From the IMG/VR virus record IMGVR_UViG_3300030098_004525, positions 1-54,218 of that record: a DNA stretch of 54,218 nucleotides; one strand, written 5' to 3'. The position numbers were made by a program, and so were the translations under genes. How positions within the stretch are numbered: the stretch's first letter is position 1; every line of letters begins with the position of its first letter. Shown here piece by piece: positions 41,390 through 48,466 of the stretch. The DNA is from a virus. The notes beneath the pieces are model-generated. The model saw only the letters and a program-made list of their open reading frames with translations. It searched no databases and was not told the DNA's origin.

Positions 41390-41832
41390 AGATAGCAACA
41401 ACACTACTGATAGCGATCATCTCAACAGGGTGCGCCCACACCAACCACCCGGTCGATGCGTTCACCGAACCGTTCCCGAGGGTAGACTTCCCAGCGGTAG
41501 AAGAGGGGTTGGTGGAAGCTGGTTGGTGCGAGGAGGCGAAGCCTCTGGCTGCTGGCAGCGAGGCAACGTGCTTAGGCATCTTGCTGCCGCCCCACAAGCT
41601 AGACCTTCTTATGAGGGAGGCAGACCTGTTGTACTCGGCAGAGAAGGCGTTAGCCGCATCTTATGAGGGCCGAGAAGCAGACAGGCGGTATGCCGAAGAG
41701 ATCATAGCCACCAGGGAAGAGCAGCTAAGAATAGCCAAAGAGATGCAGCCAAAGATGTTTGCCGTAGGGGTTGGTGCTGGAGCGGGTGCAACGCTGTTGG
41801 CTGTGATAGCGGCGTTGCTGGGGACGAGGTGA
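41386..41832 (+). CDS. Candidate unimolecular spanin (u-spanin)
   Basis: A 148-aa protein with both anchors of a u-spanin. The N-terminal lipoprotein signal (MKIATTLLIAIISTGC) puts the lipidated Cys at 16. A C-terminal membrane helix follows near 125-146 (FAVGVGAGAGATLLAVIAALLG). Between them lies a periplasmic part with a helix (READLLYSAEKALAAS, YAEEIIATREEQLRIAKEM) and two Cys. T1 gp11 is the type example. It would join and fuse outer and inner membranes in the last step of lysis and implies a Gram-negative host. Confidence 0.72.
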   Translation: MKIATTLLIAIISTGCAHTNHPVDAFTEPFPRVDFPAVEEGLVEAGWCEEAKPLAAGSEATCLGILLPPHKLDLLMREADLLYSAEKALAASYEGREADRRYAEEIIATREEQLRIAKEMQPKMFAVGVGAGAGATLLAVIAALLGTR

Positions 41833-42530
41833 GCGTATGCGAAGTAAAGAGCGGCAACTACGCAATCCTTCTTGAGAACAGCAAAGTAAGGGTAGACCAG
41901 AAGACGCATGCCATTGACGACTGCCTGATTGGAACTGGCTCGGTTATAAGGATTTACAGCAACACGCCAACAGCGGGAGAGGCCGACCGCCTAGACCCTG
42001 GCAGGCCAAAGGCTAAAGCGAAGAAGGGCAAGGTGGAGCAAGATATGTCAGAGAAAACAGAGGAACAGCAGCCCACTCAGGAGCTAGTAGAGGTAGAGTC
42101 CGTCCCCTTAGAAGAGACTGTCTCGGAGCAGATACTTGTTCCAAGTGAAATAGAGCAGGCAGTAGCCACAGCTAACGAATTAGGTGGAGACTATGGACCC
42201 GTTTTGGCTGTTGTCCTGGCTGGTATTGCGGTCATGGGAGGCAAAAAAGCCTGGAGCTTCTACAGCCAAAAGGCAGAGCAGCGCCACGAGATGGAGATGA
42301 AGAAGCTGGAGATGGAGCAGAAGTCCAGCAACAGCGACGGACAGTCCCCGCCAGCTTGCCAAGCAGTCCACGCAAAGCTAGAGGCCGAGGTATCTGCGAT
42401 GCAGACCAAGGTCGGGCTGATGGAGAAGAAGCTCCTCGTCATGGACGACTTCGATCCAGAAGACCTTGAGCGCAAAGTGAAGAAGCTCAACAAGGCTGTG
42501 AAGTCTATTCGCGAGCAGATAGACGAGTGA
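41829..42530 (+). CDS. 233-aa membrane protein with coiled coil
   Basis: It starts at GTG 41829 inside a GTGA overlap. The N-terminal 60 residues form a small beta-type domain with two Cys. An acidic, disordered stretch (EKTEEQQPTQELVEVES) leads to a single membrane helix near 117-135 (GPVLAVVLAGIAVMGG), followed by a long coiled coil (EQRHEMEMKKLEMEQKSS; DLERKVKKLNKAVKSIREQ). It is placed in the lysis/membrane cassette; role unknown. Confidence 0.65.
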   Translation: MSVCEVKSGNYAILLENSKVRVDQKTHAIDDCLIGTGSVIRIYSNTPTAGEADRLDPGRPKAKAKKGKVEQDMSEKTEEQQPTQELVEVESVPLEETVSEQILVPSEIEQAVATANELGGDYGPVLAVVLAGIAVMGGKKAWSFYSQKAEQRHEMEMKKLEMEQKSSNSDGQSPPACQAVHAKLEAEVSAMQTKVGLMEKKLLVMDDFDPEDLERKVKKLNKAVKSIREQIDE

Positions 42531-42919
42531 ACCTGCTGAGGCTAGCTGCCTTGGCGGTCGTGCTTAGTGGCACCGCACGCGCCGAAGAGGACTGTGTAAT
42601 ACCACCAGGGCCACCGTGCTTAGCGTTTGATGATCCAAGGTGGGAGAATCCTGACTGCAAGGTTTCAGTGGGCTCCTGCTGGTATGTACTAACAGAGAGC
42701 GTCAAGGAGCCCCTAATAAAGGAGGCTACAGTAACCATAGTCCCAGTTTGCAGCGACCCATCGTCTCATGCGGCGCTAAAGGACGCAGCCTTCAAGCTAC
42801 TGTCAGGGCTGCCAGCGTATGAGATAGAGGTGACTGTGGTCACAGAGCCCTGCTCTAGCGACGGATATGCTGATATAAAAATAGGCCCCCCAAGCAAGAA
42901 CACTTGGGGGGCCTACTAA
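42527..42919 (+). CDS. Secreted Cys-rich periplasmic protein
   Basis: A 130-aa protein from GTG 42527 (GTGA overlap). A Sec signal peptide (MNLLRLAALAVVLSGTARA) should be cut before EED. The mature part has six Cys (DCVIPPGPPC, DCKVSVGSC, VCSD, PCSSD), suggesting disulfides in the periplasm. The last 12 codons coincide with a 13-bp hairpin that serves as terminator for the opposite strand. It could regulate lysis or act on the envelope (superinfection exclusion); not known. Confidence 0.7.
   Translation: MNLLRLAALAVVLSGTARAEEDCVIPPGPPCLAFDDPRWENPDCKVSVGSCWYVLTESVKEPLIKEATVTIVPVCSDPSSHAALKDAAFKLLSGLPAYEIEVTVVTEPCSSDGYADIKIGPPSKNTWGAY
42875..42915 (-). terminator. Terminator of the leftward operon, inside a rightward gene
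   Basis: A 13-bp perfect stem (42882-42894 with 42903-42915, arms TAGGCCCCCCAAG and CTTGGGGGGCCTA) with an 8-base loop. Read leftward it is followed by TATTTTTATATC, a U-rich tract, so it should end the leftward transcript that covers 42994-50510. Read rightward it lacks a U-tract but may still pause the rightward transcript. Confidence 0.85.
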
Positions 42920-42943
42920 AGGAGCCTTGCGGCGTGCGCTGGC

Positions 42944-42974
42944 GGCTGGCCTGAAGGAGGAGGGGGAGCCAGCC
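42944..42974. other. Second stem-loop between convergent genes
   Basis: GGCTGGC at 42944-42950 pairs with GCCAGCC at 42968-42974 across a 17-base purine-rich loop. It lies in the 74-base gap between convergent transcripts; no U-tract. Perhaps a back-up transcription or RNA-processing signal. Confidence 0.45.
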
Positions 42975-42993
42975 AGACAGTGGTGTCTGAACT

Positions 42994-43494
42994 CTACAGC
43001 CCTGTAGCAACAGGCGCAACCTCAAACAGGTAGGACGCAGGCTGCTCCAAAAGGACTGACAGGGGGAACACTATGCACCTCGGTCGCTCTAGCGACATGA
43101 AGGACATCCTTTCTGGGCGGGGAACGATTAACTTTATTGCGGTGGGCTCCATGGCGCAAAGCACTGGGCCGTTGTTTTTCTTTAGGATCAGCATTGGCAT
43201 CTTGCCTGCCGAATGAGCTTGCTTAGATGCCTGCTCCCAGAACCCGCTGAACGGGCCAGTGGCTGGAACTCTGAACAGTTGGCTGTAGTCAAAGGACTCG
43301 TGAGCCTTGCATTCGATGGCAAAGGGGAAGGTGTAGGGTCCTACTATCTCAAACTCTCCAGCCCCAGCCTTGCCATTCTGACGGTCGGTGGGGTTTCTCT
43401 TTACCTCCCAATCATCTCCAAGCCACTTTCTAAGTAGCCTAGCTACCTGTCGTTCAAAGTTAGCCCCCTTGTTCCTGCTTCCTCTGCCTCGCAC
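42994..43494 (-). CDS. Holliday-junction-resolvase-like PD-(D/E)XK nuclease
   Basis: A 166-aa protein starting at GTG 43494, four bases after GGAGG. The N-terminal KGANFERQVARLLRKWLG (Glu14) and GEFEIVGPYTFPFAIECKAHESF (acid at 47-49, Glu61 and Lys63) match the E...(D/E)...ExK core of archaeal-type resolvases. It would trim branched DNA before packaging, working with the RecT and exonuclease genes upstream in the same operon. The usual Asp of the core appears as Glu. Confidence 0.72.
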   Translation of the reverse strand: MRGRGSRNKGANFERQVARLLRKWLGDDWEVKRNPTDRQNGKAGAGEFEIVGPYTFPFAIECKAHESFDYSQLFRVPATGPFSGFWEQASKQAHSAGKMPMLILKKNNGPVLCAMEPTAIKLIVPRPERMSFMSLERPRCIVFPLSVLLEQPASYLFEVAPVATGL

Positions 43495-43495
43495 G

Positions 43496-43738
43496 CTACC
43501 TCCTCCAGTGATCGTTGAACTTGAACTTAGCGCTGGGCTTGCTCGACTTCCTAACTATATTCTTAAACCCGCAGTCGCACTCCTGCTCCCACATAGGTTC
43601 AAGCCTAAGAGAGGCTATGTAGTCCTCGTCGCTTAGCTCTGTCTTGGGGCTGACTGGGCTGCGAAGAAGCTTCCATGGACCGTACCTATGGAAGTGTCCG
43701 TCAGACCTGCCCCTCCACCTACCCATCAGACGAGCCAT
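43496..43738 (-). CDS. 80-aa basic protein
   Basis: Arg/Lys-rich, with CDCGFKNIVRKSSK near the C terminus that could hold part of a zinc site. It overlaps the upstream gene by 20 bases and has no clear ribosome site, so translation may depend on coupling; the codon-5 ATG is an alternative start. Its end (CACTGGAGGAGG) supplies the ribosome site of the nuclease gene. Confidence 0.6.
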   Translation of the reverse strand: MARLMGRWRGRSDGHFHRYGPWKLLRSPVSPKTELSDEDYIASLRLEPMWEQECDCGFKNIVRKSSKPSAKFKFNDHWRR

Positions 43739-43946
43739 CCACTGGGGAAGGAGGGCTTGCTCTCTCCGTTATCTCTGGCGCGTAAACGGCGGCGGCTAGG
43801 GGTGACATTGGAACCCGGTTCCTTCTTAGACAGTGGTCGCAAACAACGCGCCCGCTCTCCCTAGTTGCTGGCTTGTAGCTAATTGCGTCAAACGACTGAC
43901 CACAACCAGAACACCTAGCCTCGTATGATATATTTGCAATCTTCAC
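43719..43946 (-). CDS. 75-aa zinc-ribbon protein
   Basis: It starts at GTG 43946 with AGGAGG eight bases upstream. Two CxxC pairs (CSGC at 12-15 and CDHC at 36-39) define a zinc ribbon, followed by a disordered Pro/Ser tail. Such proteins commonly bind nucleic acid or act as adaptors; no specific role can be given. Confidence 0.7.
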   Translation of the reverse strand: MKIANISYEARCSGCGQSFDAISYKPATRESGRVVCDHCLRRNRVPMSPLAAAVYAPEITERASPPSPVDGSSDG

Positions 43947-44050
43947 TATCTCATCCTCCTCTGGTTAGTTGCCGGTTTGACCACCTTCAGGCAGGTGGCC
44001 CGTTCACCCTGTCGCGAACAATACAAAACGACCCCGGCAGGCATAGCCAC
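43946..44050 (-). CDS. Possible 34-aa basic peptide
   Basis: In the 178-base gap before the RecT gene, a frame from GTG 44050 (or ATG 44044) ends at TAG 43946, overlapping the next GTG, and its last codons hold the ribosome site of that gene. The peptide (VVLYCSRQGERATCLKVV, then NQRRMR) is basic. AGAGGG just upstream is a modest ribosome site. The evidence is only this overlap, so it is tentative. The rest of the gap has a hairpin CCACCT/AGGTGG at 43981-43998. Confidence 0.3.
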   Translation of the reverse strand: MAMPAGVVLYCSRQGERATCLKVVKPATNQRRMR

Positions 44051-44124
44051 TGAACCCTCTGAGATATGTACGCCGTGGGAGAGTGTTCGGTGGGCTGGGC
44101 TAAAGGATCCCCACGGGCATTACT

Positions 44125-45144
44125 TTAGAACGGCAAGTCCTCTTCGTACTCCGTTGCACTGTCTAGCTGTTGTGGCATCACGACATCAGGCTCCTTGGTG
44201 GAAATGATTCCCTCCACCCTGCTGATCATAGATGCTAGCTCTGCCTCTTTCATCTTAGTTATATGACGCCTGCCAAAGACCTCTCGGTACTCTCTTTCGT
44301 TAGACTCCTTTAGGTCCCTGGCTCTATTGACCAATGCCTCAAGGTCATACTTGGGCTCTTCTTTTTCCACAGCGTCTACGTCGATCACATCGTGGTCTTC
44401 ATGGTCTGCTGGGATCTCAGCAAGGGGTGATGCGGTGCGTCTCTTGCCAACCCACACCCGTCCTCTGGCTGTTTGCTCAAGGTGTGCTTCCTTTACCTGA
44501 ACAAAGAGAGGTAGCCTCTTAGCCAGCCTGTTGACCGCAGTCTTTCTACCCATCTCTGAGTACCACTCCTTCCAGGCAGGGCTGTTCCCAGACCTAGAGT
44601 TCTTGCGTACCTTCTCAATGTCATGCGCCCAGACCACCTCAACCATTGGGTTAGCCCAGTCCTTTGAGAACGCTACTGCGTAGCAGGCAATGACCGCGCC
44701 AGGATCTCCGCCGTCTTCTGGTCGCCACTCTGTGTGGTTAACCTCAGTTACGCCTGTCTTTCTCATAACCTCAAAGGAGTCTGACTCGTAGACGGCGAAG
44801 GTTTCTATGACGATCCCTTGCCTAGCAGCCATAGTGATCACACCGCCCCAGCCCCTAATGAAGGTGGCTTCGTTACCGAATGGGATGATGTATGCCTGAG
44901 AGCCTACCCCTGTTGGGTCTAATCCAAACTGCGCTGCCGTATATACAGAGCGAAGGAAGCTCGCCGGGGTGCATCTTTGCAGACCCGGTGTCTTGTGCCA
45001 TAGAGCCTTAGACAGATTTACCAACCTTTCCTCGTCTAGGTATTGAGTAGACACCGCCGCTAGCTTGCTCCTCCTTTCCTCTAGCATTGCTGGAACAGAT
45101 GAAGCGGGACTTCCTGGGGCATTTACCTTTTGAACTACACCCAT
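44125..45144 (-). CDS. recT: RecT-family single-strand annealing protein
   Basis: A 339-aa protein. RecT signature stretches are clear: ALWHKTPGLQRCTPASFLRSVYTAAQFGLDPTG, then AYIIPFGNEATFIRGWGGVITMAARQG, AHDIEKVRKNSRS and WYSEMGRKTAVNRLAKRLPL. It pairs complementary single strands made by the exonuclease encoded two genes upstream. The C-terminal third is acidic and ends in EEDLPF, resembling the tip of bacterial SSB and of this phage's own SSB. AGGAGAGATAGAAA precedes the ATG. Confidence 0.93.
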   Translation of the reverse strand: MGVVQKVNAPGSPASSVPAMLEERRSKLAAVSTQYLDEERLVNLSKALWHKTPGLQRCTPASFLRSVYTAAQFGLDPTGVGSQAYIIPFGNEATFIRGWGGVITMAARQGIVIETFAVYESDSFEVMRKTGVTEVNHTEWRPEDGGDPGAVIACYAVAFSKDWANPMVEVVWAHDIEKVRKNSRSGNSPAWKEWYSEMGRKTAVNRLAKRLPLFVQVKEAHLEQTARGRVWVGKRRTASPLAEIPADHEDHDVIDVDAVEKEEPKYDLEALVNRARDLKESNEREYREVFGRRHITKMKEAELASMISRVEGIISTKEPDVVMPQQLDSATEYEEDLPF

Positions 45145-45147
45145 TTT

Positions 45148-45423
45148 CTATCTCTCCTCACTGGGTGCTTCGCTAACAGCCAGGGCTCGGAGCGAGTCCC
45201 AGTCAACGCTTCTTCCACCTGTACGCATAGACTTCAGCGGGATGTCGTGCTTCCTGTATGCGTAGGCCCGCTGCCTAACAGCCATCCTTGTCATGCCAAG
45301 CACCTCGGCCACATCCTCAAGGCTGTCGCTCTTCTGCCAAGCAATGACAAACTCCTCTGGAGAGATTCTTCTTTGGCTCGCGCCGTTAACCTTTTCCTTA
45401 CCACTGTCTTTTTTACTAGCCAT
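45148..45423 (-). CDS. 91-aa helix-turn-helix protein
   Basis: Residues 20-60 (ISPEEFVIAWQKSDSLEDVAEVLGMTRMAVRQRAYAYRKHDIPLK) form a helix-turn-helix of the homeodomain-like/sigma region 4 kind. AAGGAGG six bases before the ATG lies in the end of the exonuclease gene, overlapping by 8 bases. It is inserted between exonuclease and annealing protein, so it may regulate this operon. Confidence 0.78.
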   Translation of the reverse strand: MASKKDSGKEKVNGASQRRISPEEFVIAWQKSDSLEDVAEVLGMTRMAVRQRAYAYRKHDIPLKSMRTGGRSVDWDSLRALAVSEAPSEER

Positions 45424-46609
45424 TGTCGGCCTCCTTCTTAGTTATGAATGACTGTCTGGTGGTTTCCTTTACTGCACCTTGGACAGCCTTTTTTTCCTTC
45501 TCTGGCAAAGCGTCGATCCAACTCTTTAGGCTCTTCCCTTTAACATCGAAGAAGTCAAAAACACTTAGCCCTGCCTCGGTAACACTTCTCATCACCTCAG
45601 CAAGGGCCTCTTCTTTCCTATCCTTAACCCAGCGATAGCCGCTGGTGTTGCTAGGCCCCAGCACGTAGCCTTCGTCTAGCTCTAGCACACTAGTCCTTTC
45701 TCTAGCTCTTTGTCTAAGTAGCGCCCTAACCTGAGAAGCCCTCTCATCCAGCATCTTGGAAAGCTTGTACAGCCTGTCGTCAGGCAGAGCCGCCTCGTTG
45801 GCAACCACCTTGATGTAGTCGCCGTCACCACTGTCTATAACCTCATACTGACACTCTTCTCTGTACTTGCAGGTGCCGCAGTGTCCACCAGCCCTGTAGT
45901 CTGCCTCTCTTTCTTCAGGGTCAACGTCGTCTATTGCCGCACAAGCCTCTGCTATGCGAAGGAACAGTGCGTTCCAGTGGCCTGACTCTCTCTCAATGCG
46001 ATGACCCAGCTTGAACCGCAGGTTCCACCAGTCAAAGCGAACAGGGTGATCATCAGGAAGCCCAAGGGCTTTTGGAACCCCGGCGCTGTATATGATTGCC
46101 TGGGTGTCTTTCTCAAGAGAGCTATCGCTCTTGATACCAAGCGTAGTCTTCCAGTCAGCTATGACTAGGCAACCGTCTTCAGGATCTATGTAGTAAACGT
46201 CAGGCTGGATCCTAAACATGGTTCCCTTAGCTCTGCCAGGATCCCACTTGTCTCCACGAATTGCCCAGTCAGGTGCTACCGACCACTCCTTCTTTCTCAT
46301 ATCGAACACAAAGCTCTGTTCGTAAACAGCGTCTTCAGGGATCGCTTTGTCGAACCCCATGTCCTCATAGTTAGAGAGCAGTCTAGTAGCGCCTGCCATT
46401 TGTGAAGGAGACAGCCTGCTATAAAGACCGTCTGCCTCCTTCGCAGACCCCTCATCGCCTGTTCTTTCTGCATGGATTGCAGCGTGAACGTAGCTGCCAA
46501 CCATATATCCAGGCCACTGCAAGCCGCCCGGTCTGTTTGTCCTTAGCCATAAGCCCTGCCTTGGGCAGAGATCATCGGCGTCTATTATCGTTTTGCTCCA
46601 TAGTGACAT
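45416..46609 (-). CDS. RecB/Cas4-like Fe-S exonuclease
   Basis: A 397-aa protein from ATG 46609 (AAGGGG eight bases upstream; an earlier GTG/ATG lacks this). PD-(D/E)XK nuclease motifs: His42 (GSYVHAAIH), Asp137 (RIQPDVYY), Asp152 and Lys154 (LVIADWKTT) and QAIIYSAG at 170-176. Cys15 plus Cys244, Cys247 and Cys253 (GGHCGTCKYREEC) match the Fe-S cluster Cys of AddB/Cas4-type nucleases. It probably resects DNA ends for the RecT protein. Length and lack of CRISPR genes argue against a Cas4 adaptation role. Confidence 0.88.
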   Translation of the reverse strand: MSLWSKTIIDADDLCPRQGLWLRTNRPGGLQWPGYMVGSYVHAAIHAERTGDEGSAKEADGLYSRLSPSQMAGATRLLSNYEDMGFDKAIPEDAVYEQSFVFDMRKKEWSVAPDWAIRGDKWDPGRAKGTMFRIQPDVYYIDPEDGCLVIADWKTTLGIKSDSSLEKDTQAIIYSAGVPKALGLPDDHPVRFDWWNLRFKLGHRIERESGHWNALFLRIAEACAAIDDVDPEEREADYRAGGHCGTCKYREECQYEVIDSGDGDYIKVVANEAALPDDRLYKLSKMLDERASQVRALLRQRARERTSVLELDEGYVLGPSNTSGYRWVKDRKEEALAEVMRSVTEAGLSVFDFFDVKGKSLKSWIDALPEKEKKAVQGAVKETTRQSFITKKEADNG

Positions 46610-46628
46610 TGCTAGCCCCTTTCTACGG

Positions 46629-46907
46629 CTAGCAAAGCTGCATTGGAGAAGCCCAAGGGCAAGCGGCGCAACCGGCATAGACACCGATGTCTGCTCCGTA
46701 CTCGTTCTCTTCTAGGTCTACCGTGACCCTGAACACTGTCTCTGTTCCGCAAGCTGGGCAACCGTCGTAGGTGTGTGTAACCAACTTGAAGGACTTATCA
46801 ACATCTTCTAGAACCTCTACCCTTGGAGCGCCCTTTACGTTTGGGCTGGCCCTGTTGCCGTGGGTTCTGTACTTCTGACTACTCTTCCTCATGCCAATTA
46901 GGTCCAT
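46629..46907 (-). CDS. 92-aa zinc-finger protein
   Basis: The start ATG 46907 has GGAGG eight bases upstream, inside the previous gene; overlap 29 bases. Two Cys pairs (CPAC and CAAC) suggest a zinc ribbon in a small beta domain (FKLVTHTYDGCPACGTETVFRVTV). No specific function. Confidence 0.72.
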   Translation of the reverse strand: MDLIGMRKSSQKYRTHGNRASPNVKGAPRVEVLEDVDKSFKLVTHTYDGCPACGTETVFRVTVDLEENEYGADIGVYAGCAACPWASPMQLC

Positions 46908-47139
46908 ATTCAAAACCTCCTTCCTTCATCCACTCGATGAAAGCTCTTCCGCAGCGTTCGCAAAGTACGCCGCCAATTATCTTGTCTCTCTTTACAGCCT
47001 GACCAATGGTTGACCAGTCTTCCTTAGCCTTGTTGATCCTCTCCCCGCACCGCATGCAGCTTCTTTCCCTACAGCAAGAGTTGTAGAAGGAAGAGATCGA
47101 GGTGCGTTTGAAGGTGGCTGACCTATGCTTCTGCTGCAT
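46879..47139 (-). CDS. 86-aa zinc-finger protein
   Basis: Cys pairs CMRC at 28-31 and CERC at 60-63 indicate a zinc ribbon; an extra CC lies near 22. The N terminus is basic. The ATG lies within the end of the upstream gene (17-base overlap). One of three small zinc proteins in this operon. Confidence 0.7.
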   Translation of the reverse strand: MQQKHRSATFKRTSISSFYNSCCRERSCMRCGERINKAKEDWSTIGQAVKRDKIIGGVLCERCGRAFIEWMKEGGFEYGPNWHEEE

Positions 47140-47485
47140 TGTTGATCCCAGGGGGGTCAGGAACTGTCCCGCCTAGCTCAGACTCAGGCATTGTAACGGT
47201 GCATGCCCTGAAGGCATCGAACCCAACGTCCAGCCAGATGGAGGTAAACTGCATGCCGCTTACCTCTCTAGCTCCAGGGTGGGAAACTTCGTCGTTGAGC
47301 TTGACCAGCCACTCAGTCCTTAGCTCAGAGTCGTTGTGAACCATGCTGAAGTTCATTACATGAACACCCTCTGGATCAATGGCTCTCTTGAGACTCTCCT
47401 CCTCTACGGACCTGTTTCTTCCTTTGGAGTCCTTTACAAGCTGCATTAGCCCCCTGCTGTTAGCCACCGTCACCTTTACACCCAC
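47123..47485 (-). CDS. 120-aa hypothetical protein
   Basis: It starts at GTG 47485 with AAAGGAGC six bases upstream. It is a mixed alpha/beta sequence (SMVHNDSELRTEWLVKLNDEV; GMQFTSIWLDVGFDAFRACTVTM) without a recognised motif. It overlaps the DUF3846-like gene by 10 bases. Confidence 0.68.
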   Translation of the reverse strand: MGVKVTVANSRGLMQLVKDSKGRNRSVEEESLKRAIDPEGVHVMNFSMVHNDSELRTEWLVKLNDEVSHPGAREVSGMQFTSIWLDVGFDAFRACTVTMPESELGGTVPDPPGINNAAEA

Positions 47486-47778
47486 TTCGCTGCTCCTTTC
47501 AGGTGAATGACATCACCCACAATGACCCCGCCATAAAGGCGGCTGGCCTCTTCGTTTAGTGGCAAGCCATTCAGCCTGCCCATTTCGTTAACAACTAGCT
47601 GTCCACCACTCTTGAGGTGAACAAGCTCCCAGTACCCACCGACAAACTCCCTAGCCTCTTCCGACGTAGGGCTCTCTTCCTCTGAGGTCACTGTCTTTAG
47701 CTTCGGCTCTTGCCCCGGCTCTGGCAGGGGTGCTTCAGGCACGTTGTCTGTTAGGTCAACTACAAAGTCGTACTTCAT
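47476..47778 (-). CDS. DUF3846-like protein
   Basis: A 100-aa protein. An acidic, Pro/Glu-rich N-terminal half is followed by a C-terminal stretch (GGYWELVHLKSGGQLVVNEMGRLNGLPLNEEASRLYGGVIVGDVIHL) that resembles the small DUF3846 domain common in phages and plasmids. Function unknown. Its ATG overlaps the stop of a 19-codon frame upstream (ATGA). Confidence 0.7.
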   Translation of the reverse strand: MKYDFVVDLTDNVPEAPLPEPGQEPKLKTVTSEEESPTSEEAREFVGGYWELVHLKSGGQLVVNEMGRLNGLPLNEEASRLYGGVIVGDVIHLKGAAKWV

Positions 47779-47834
47779 TTCAGCAACCCCATCACAGCAC
47801 TCAGGCTGGCTTCGTAAAATGTAATGCTAGTCAT
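47775..47834 (-). CDS. Possible 19-aa coupling peptide
   Basis: A 19-codon frame (MTSITFYEASLSAVMGLLK) begins 8 bases before the end of the upstream gene, with AAGGAG before its ATG, and stops in an ATGA overlap with the next ATG. It exactly fills an otherwise gene-free 48-base gap and would carry ribosomes across it. It may be a micropeptide or only a coupling device. Confidence 0.5.
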   Translation of the reverse strand: MTSITFYEASLSAVMGLLK

Positions 47835-48045
47835 CTCTATTCTCCTTCTTCAGTTTGTGAACCCTAGCCCACTCTTCTCTAACGAATGGGTGCCAGTGTG
47901 GCTTAGGATCTATGTCAGGTCTGTAGTTGTCCCATACCCACTGCATGAAACGGTCTTGCTCCTCGTCTGTTAGCTCCTCTGTTGGCTTTTGGTGTTTGTC
48001 GAATACCCTCTGGAGGATGGTCCCTATGTGCTCTAGCTCTGCCAT
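47827..48045 (-). CDS. 72-aa hypothetical protein
   Basis: A charged, helical protein (LQRVFDKHQKPTEELTDEEQDRFMQWVWDNYRPD, then HWHPFVREEWARVHKLKKE), starting one base after the previous stop. No recognised family. The His/Trp-rich segment could be functional, but nothing more can be said. Confidence 0.68.
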   Translation of the reverse strand: MAELEHIGTILQRVFDKHQKPTEELTDEEQDRFMQWVWDNYRPDIDPKPHWHPFVREEWARVHKLKKENRDD

Positions 48046-48046
48046 G

Positions 48047-48466
48047 TCACCTGTCCATCAGGGTTCTCATAAGAGGACCCCAGTGCTCTTCGTAGAAGTT
48101 GTAGCCACCACCGTCGATGCCTAGAACCTGCTCTCCCCTAAAGTCATAAAGCAGGAAGCCTGCCTTCGTTGCTTCCTCTGGCTTCACCGGGTAGTCAGGA
48201 AGAAAGGCAGTGCCCCAAGCAAAGGGGAAGGCATGCAGATGCTCCTCAGCCTCTTCCTCGCAATCTCCCTTGCAGTCAACACCGCCACACACCCTGTTGC
48301 AGATGGCTTCGTAGTCTGGTGGGTTCAGTCTCTCCCACTCTTCAAAGTCATGGTTGCCATCCTTGTCTGCAAGCAAGTCAAGTGGGACAGAGCTAAACGT
48401 CCTGTCCACCCACCTCCTTACCTTTAGCTCTAGATGGTATCGAATCTCTTCATCTGTTCTGCTCAT
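48047..48466 (-). CDS. 139-aa hypothetical protein with Cys cluster
   Basis: The ATG follows AAGGAGGAAGC in an ATGA overlap. Cys residues in CNRVCGGVDCKGDCEEE (near 56-69) may bind a metal. The C terminus is aromatic/Gly-rich (GGGYNFYEEHWGPLM). No family is recognised. Confidence 0.68.
   Translation of the reverse strand: MSRTDEEIRYHLELKVRRWVDRTFSSVPLDLLADKDGNHDFEEWERLNPPDYEAICNRVCGGVDCKGDCEEEAEEHLHAFPFAWGTAFLPDYPVKPEEATKAGFLLYDFRGEQVLGIDGGGYNFYEEHWGPLMRTLMDR

Noticed and set aside
45416-46609. Cas4 of a CRISPR system
   Set aside because: The nuclease and Fe-S motifs are shared with AddB/RecB-type exonucleases, the neighbour is RecT, and there are no other cas genes or repeats.
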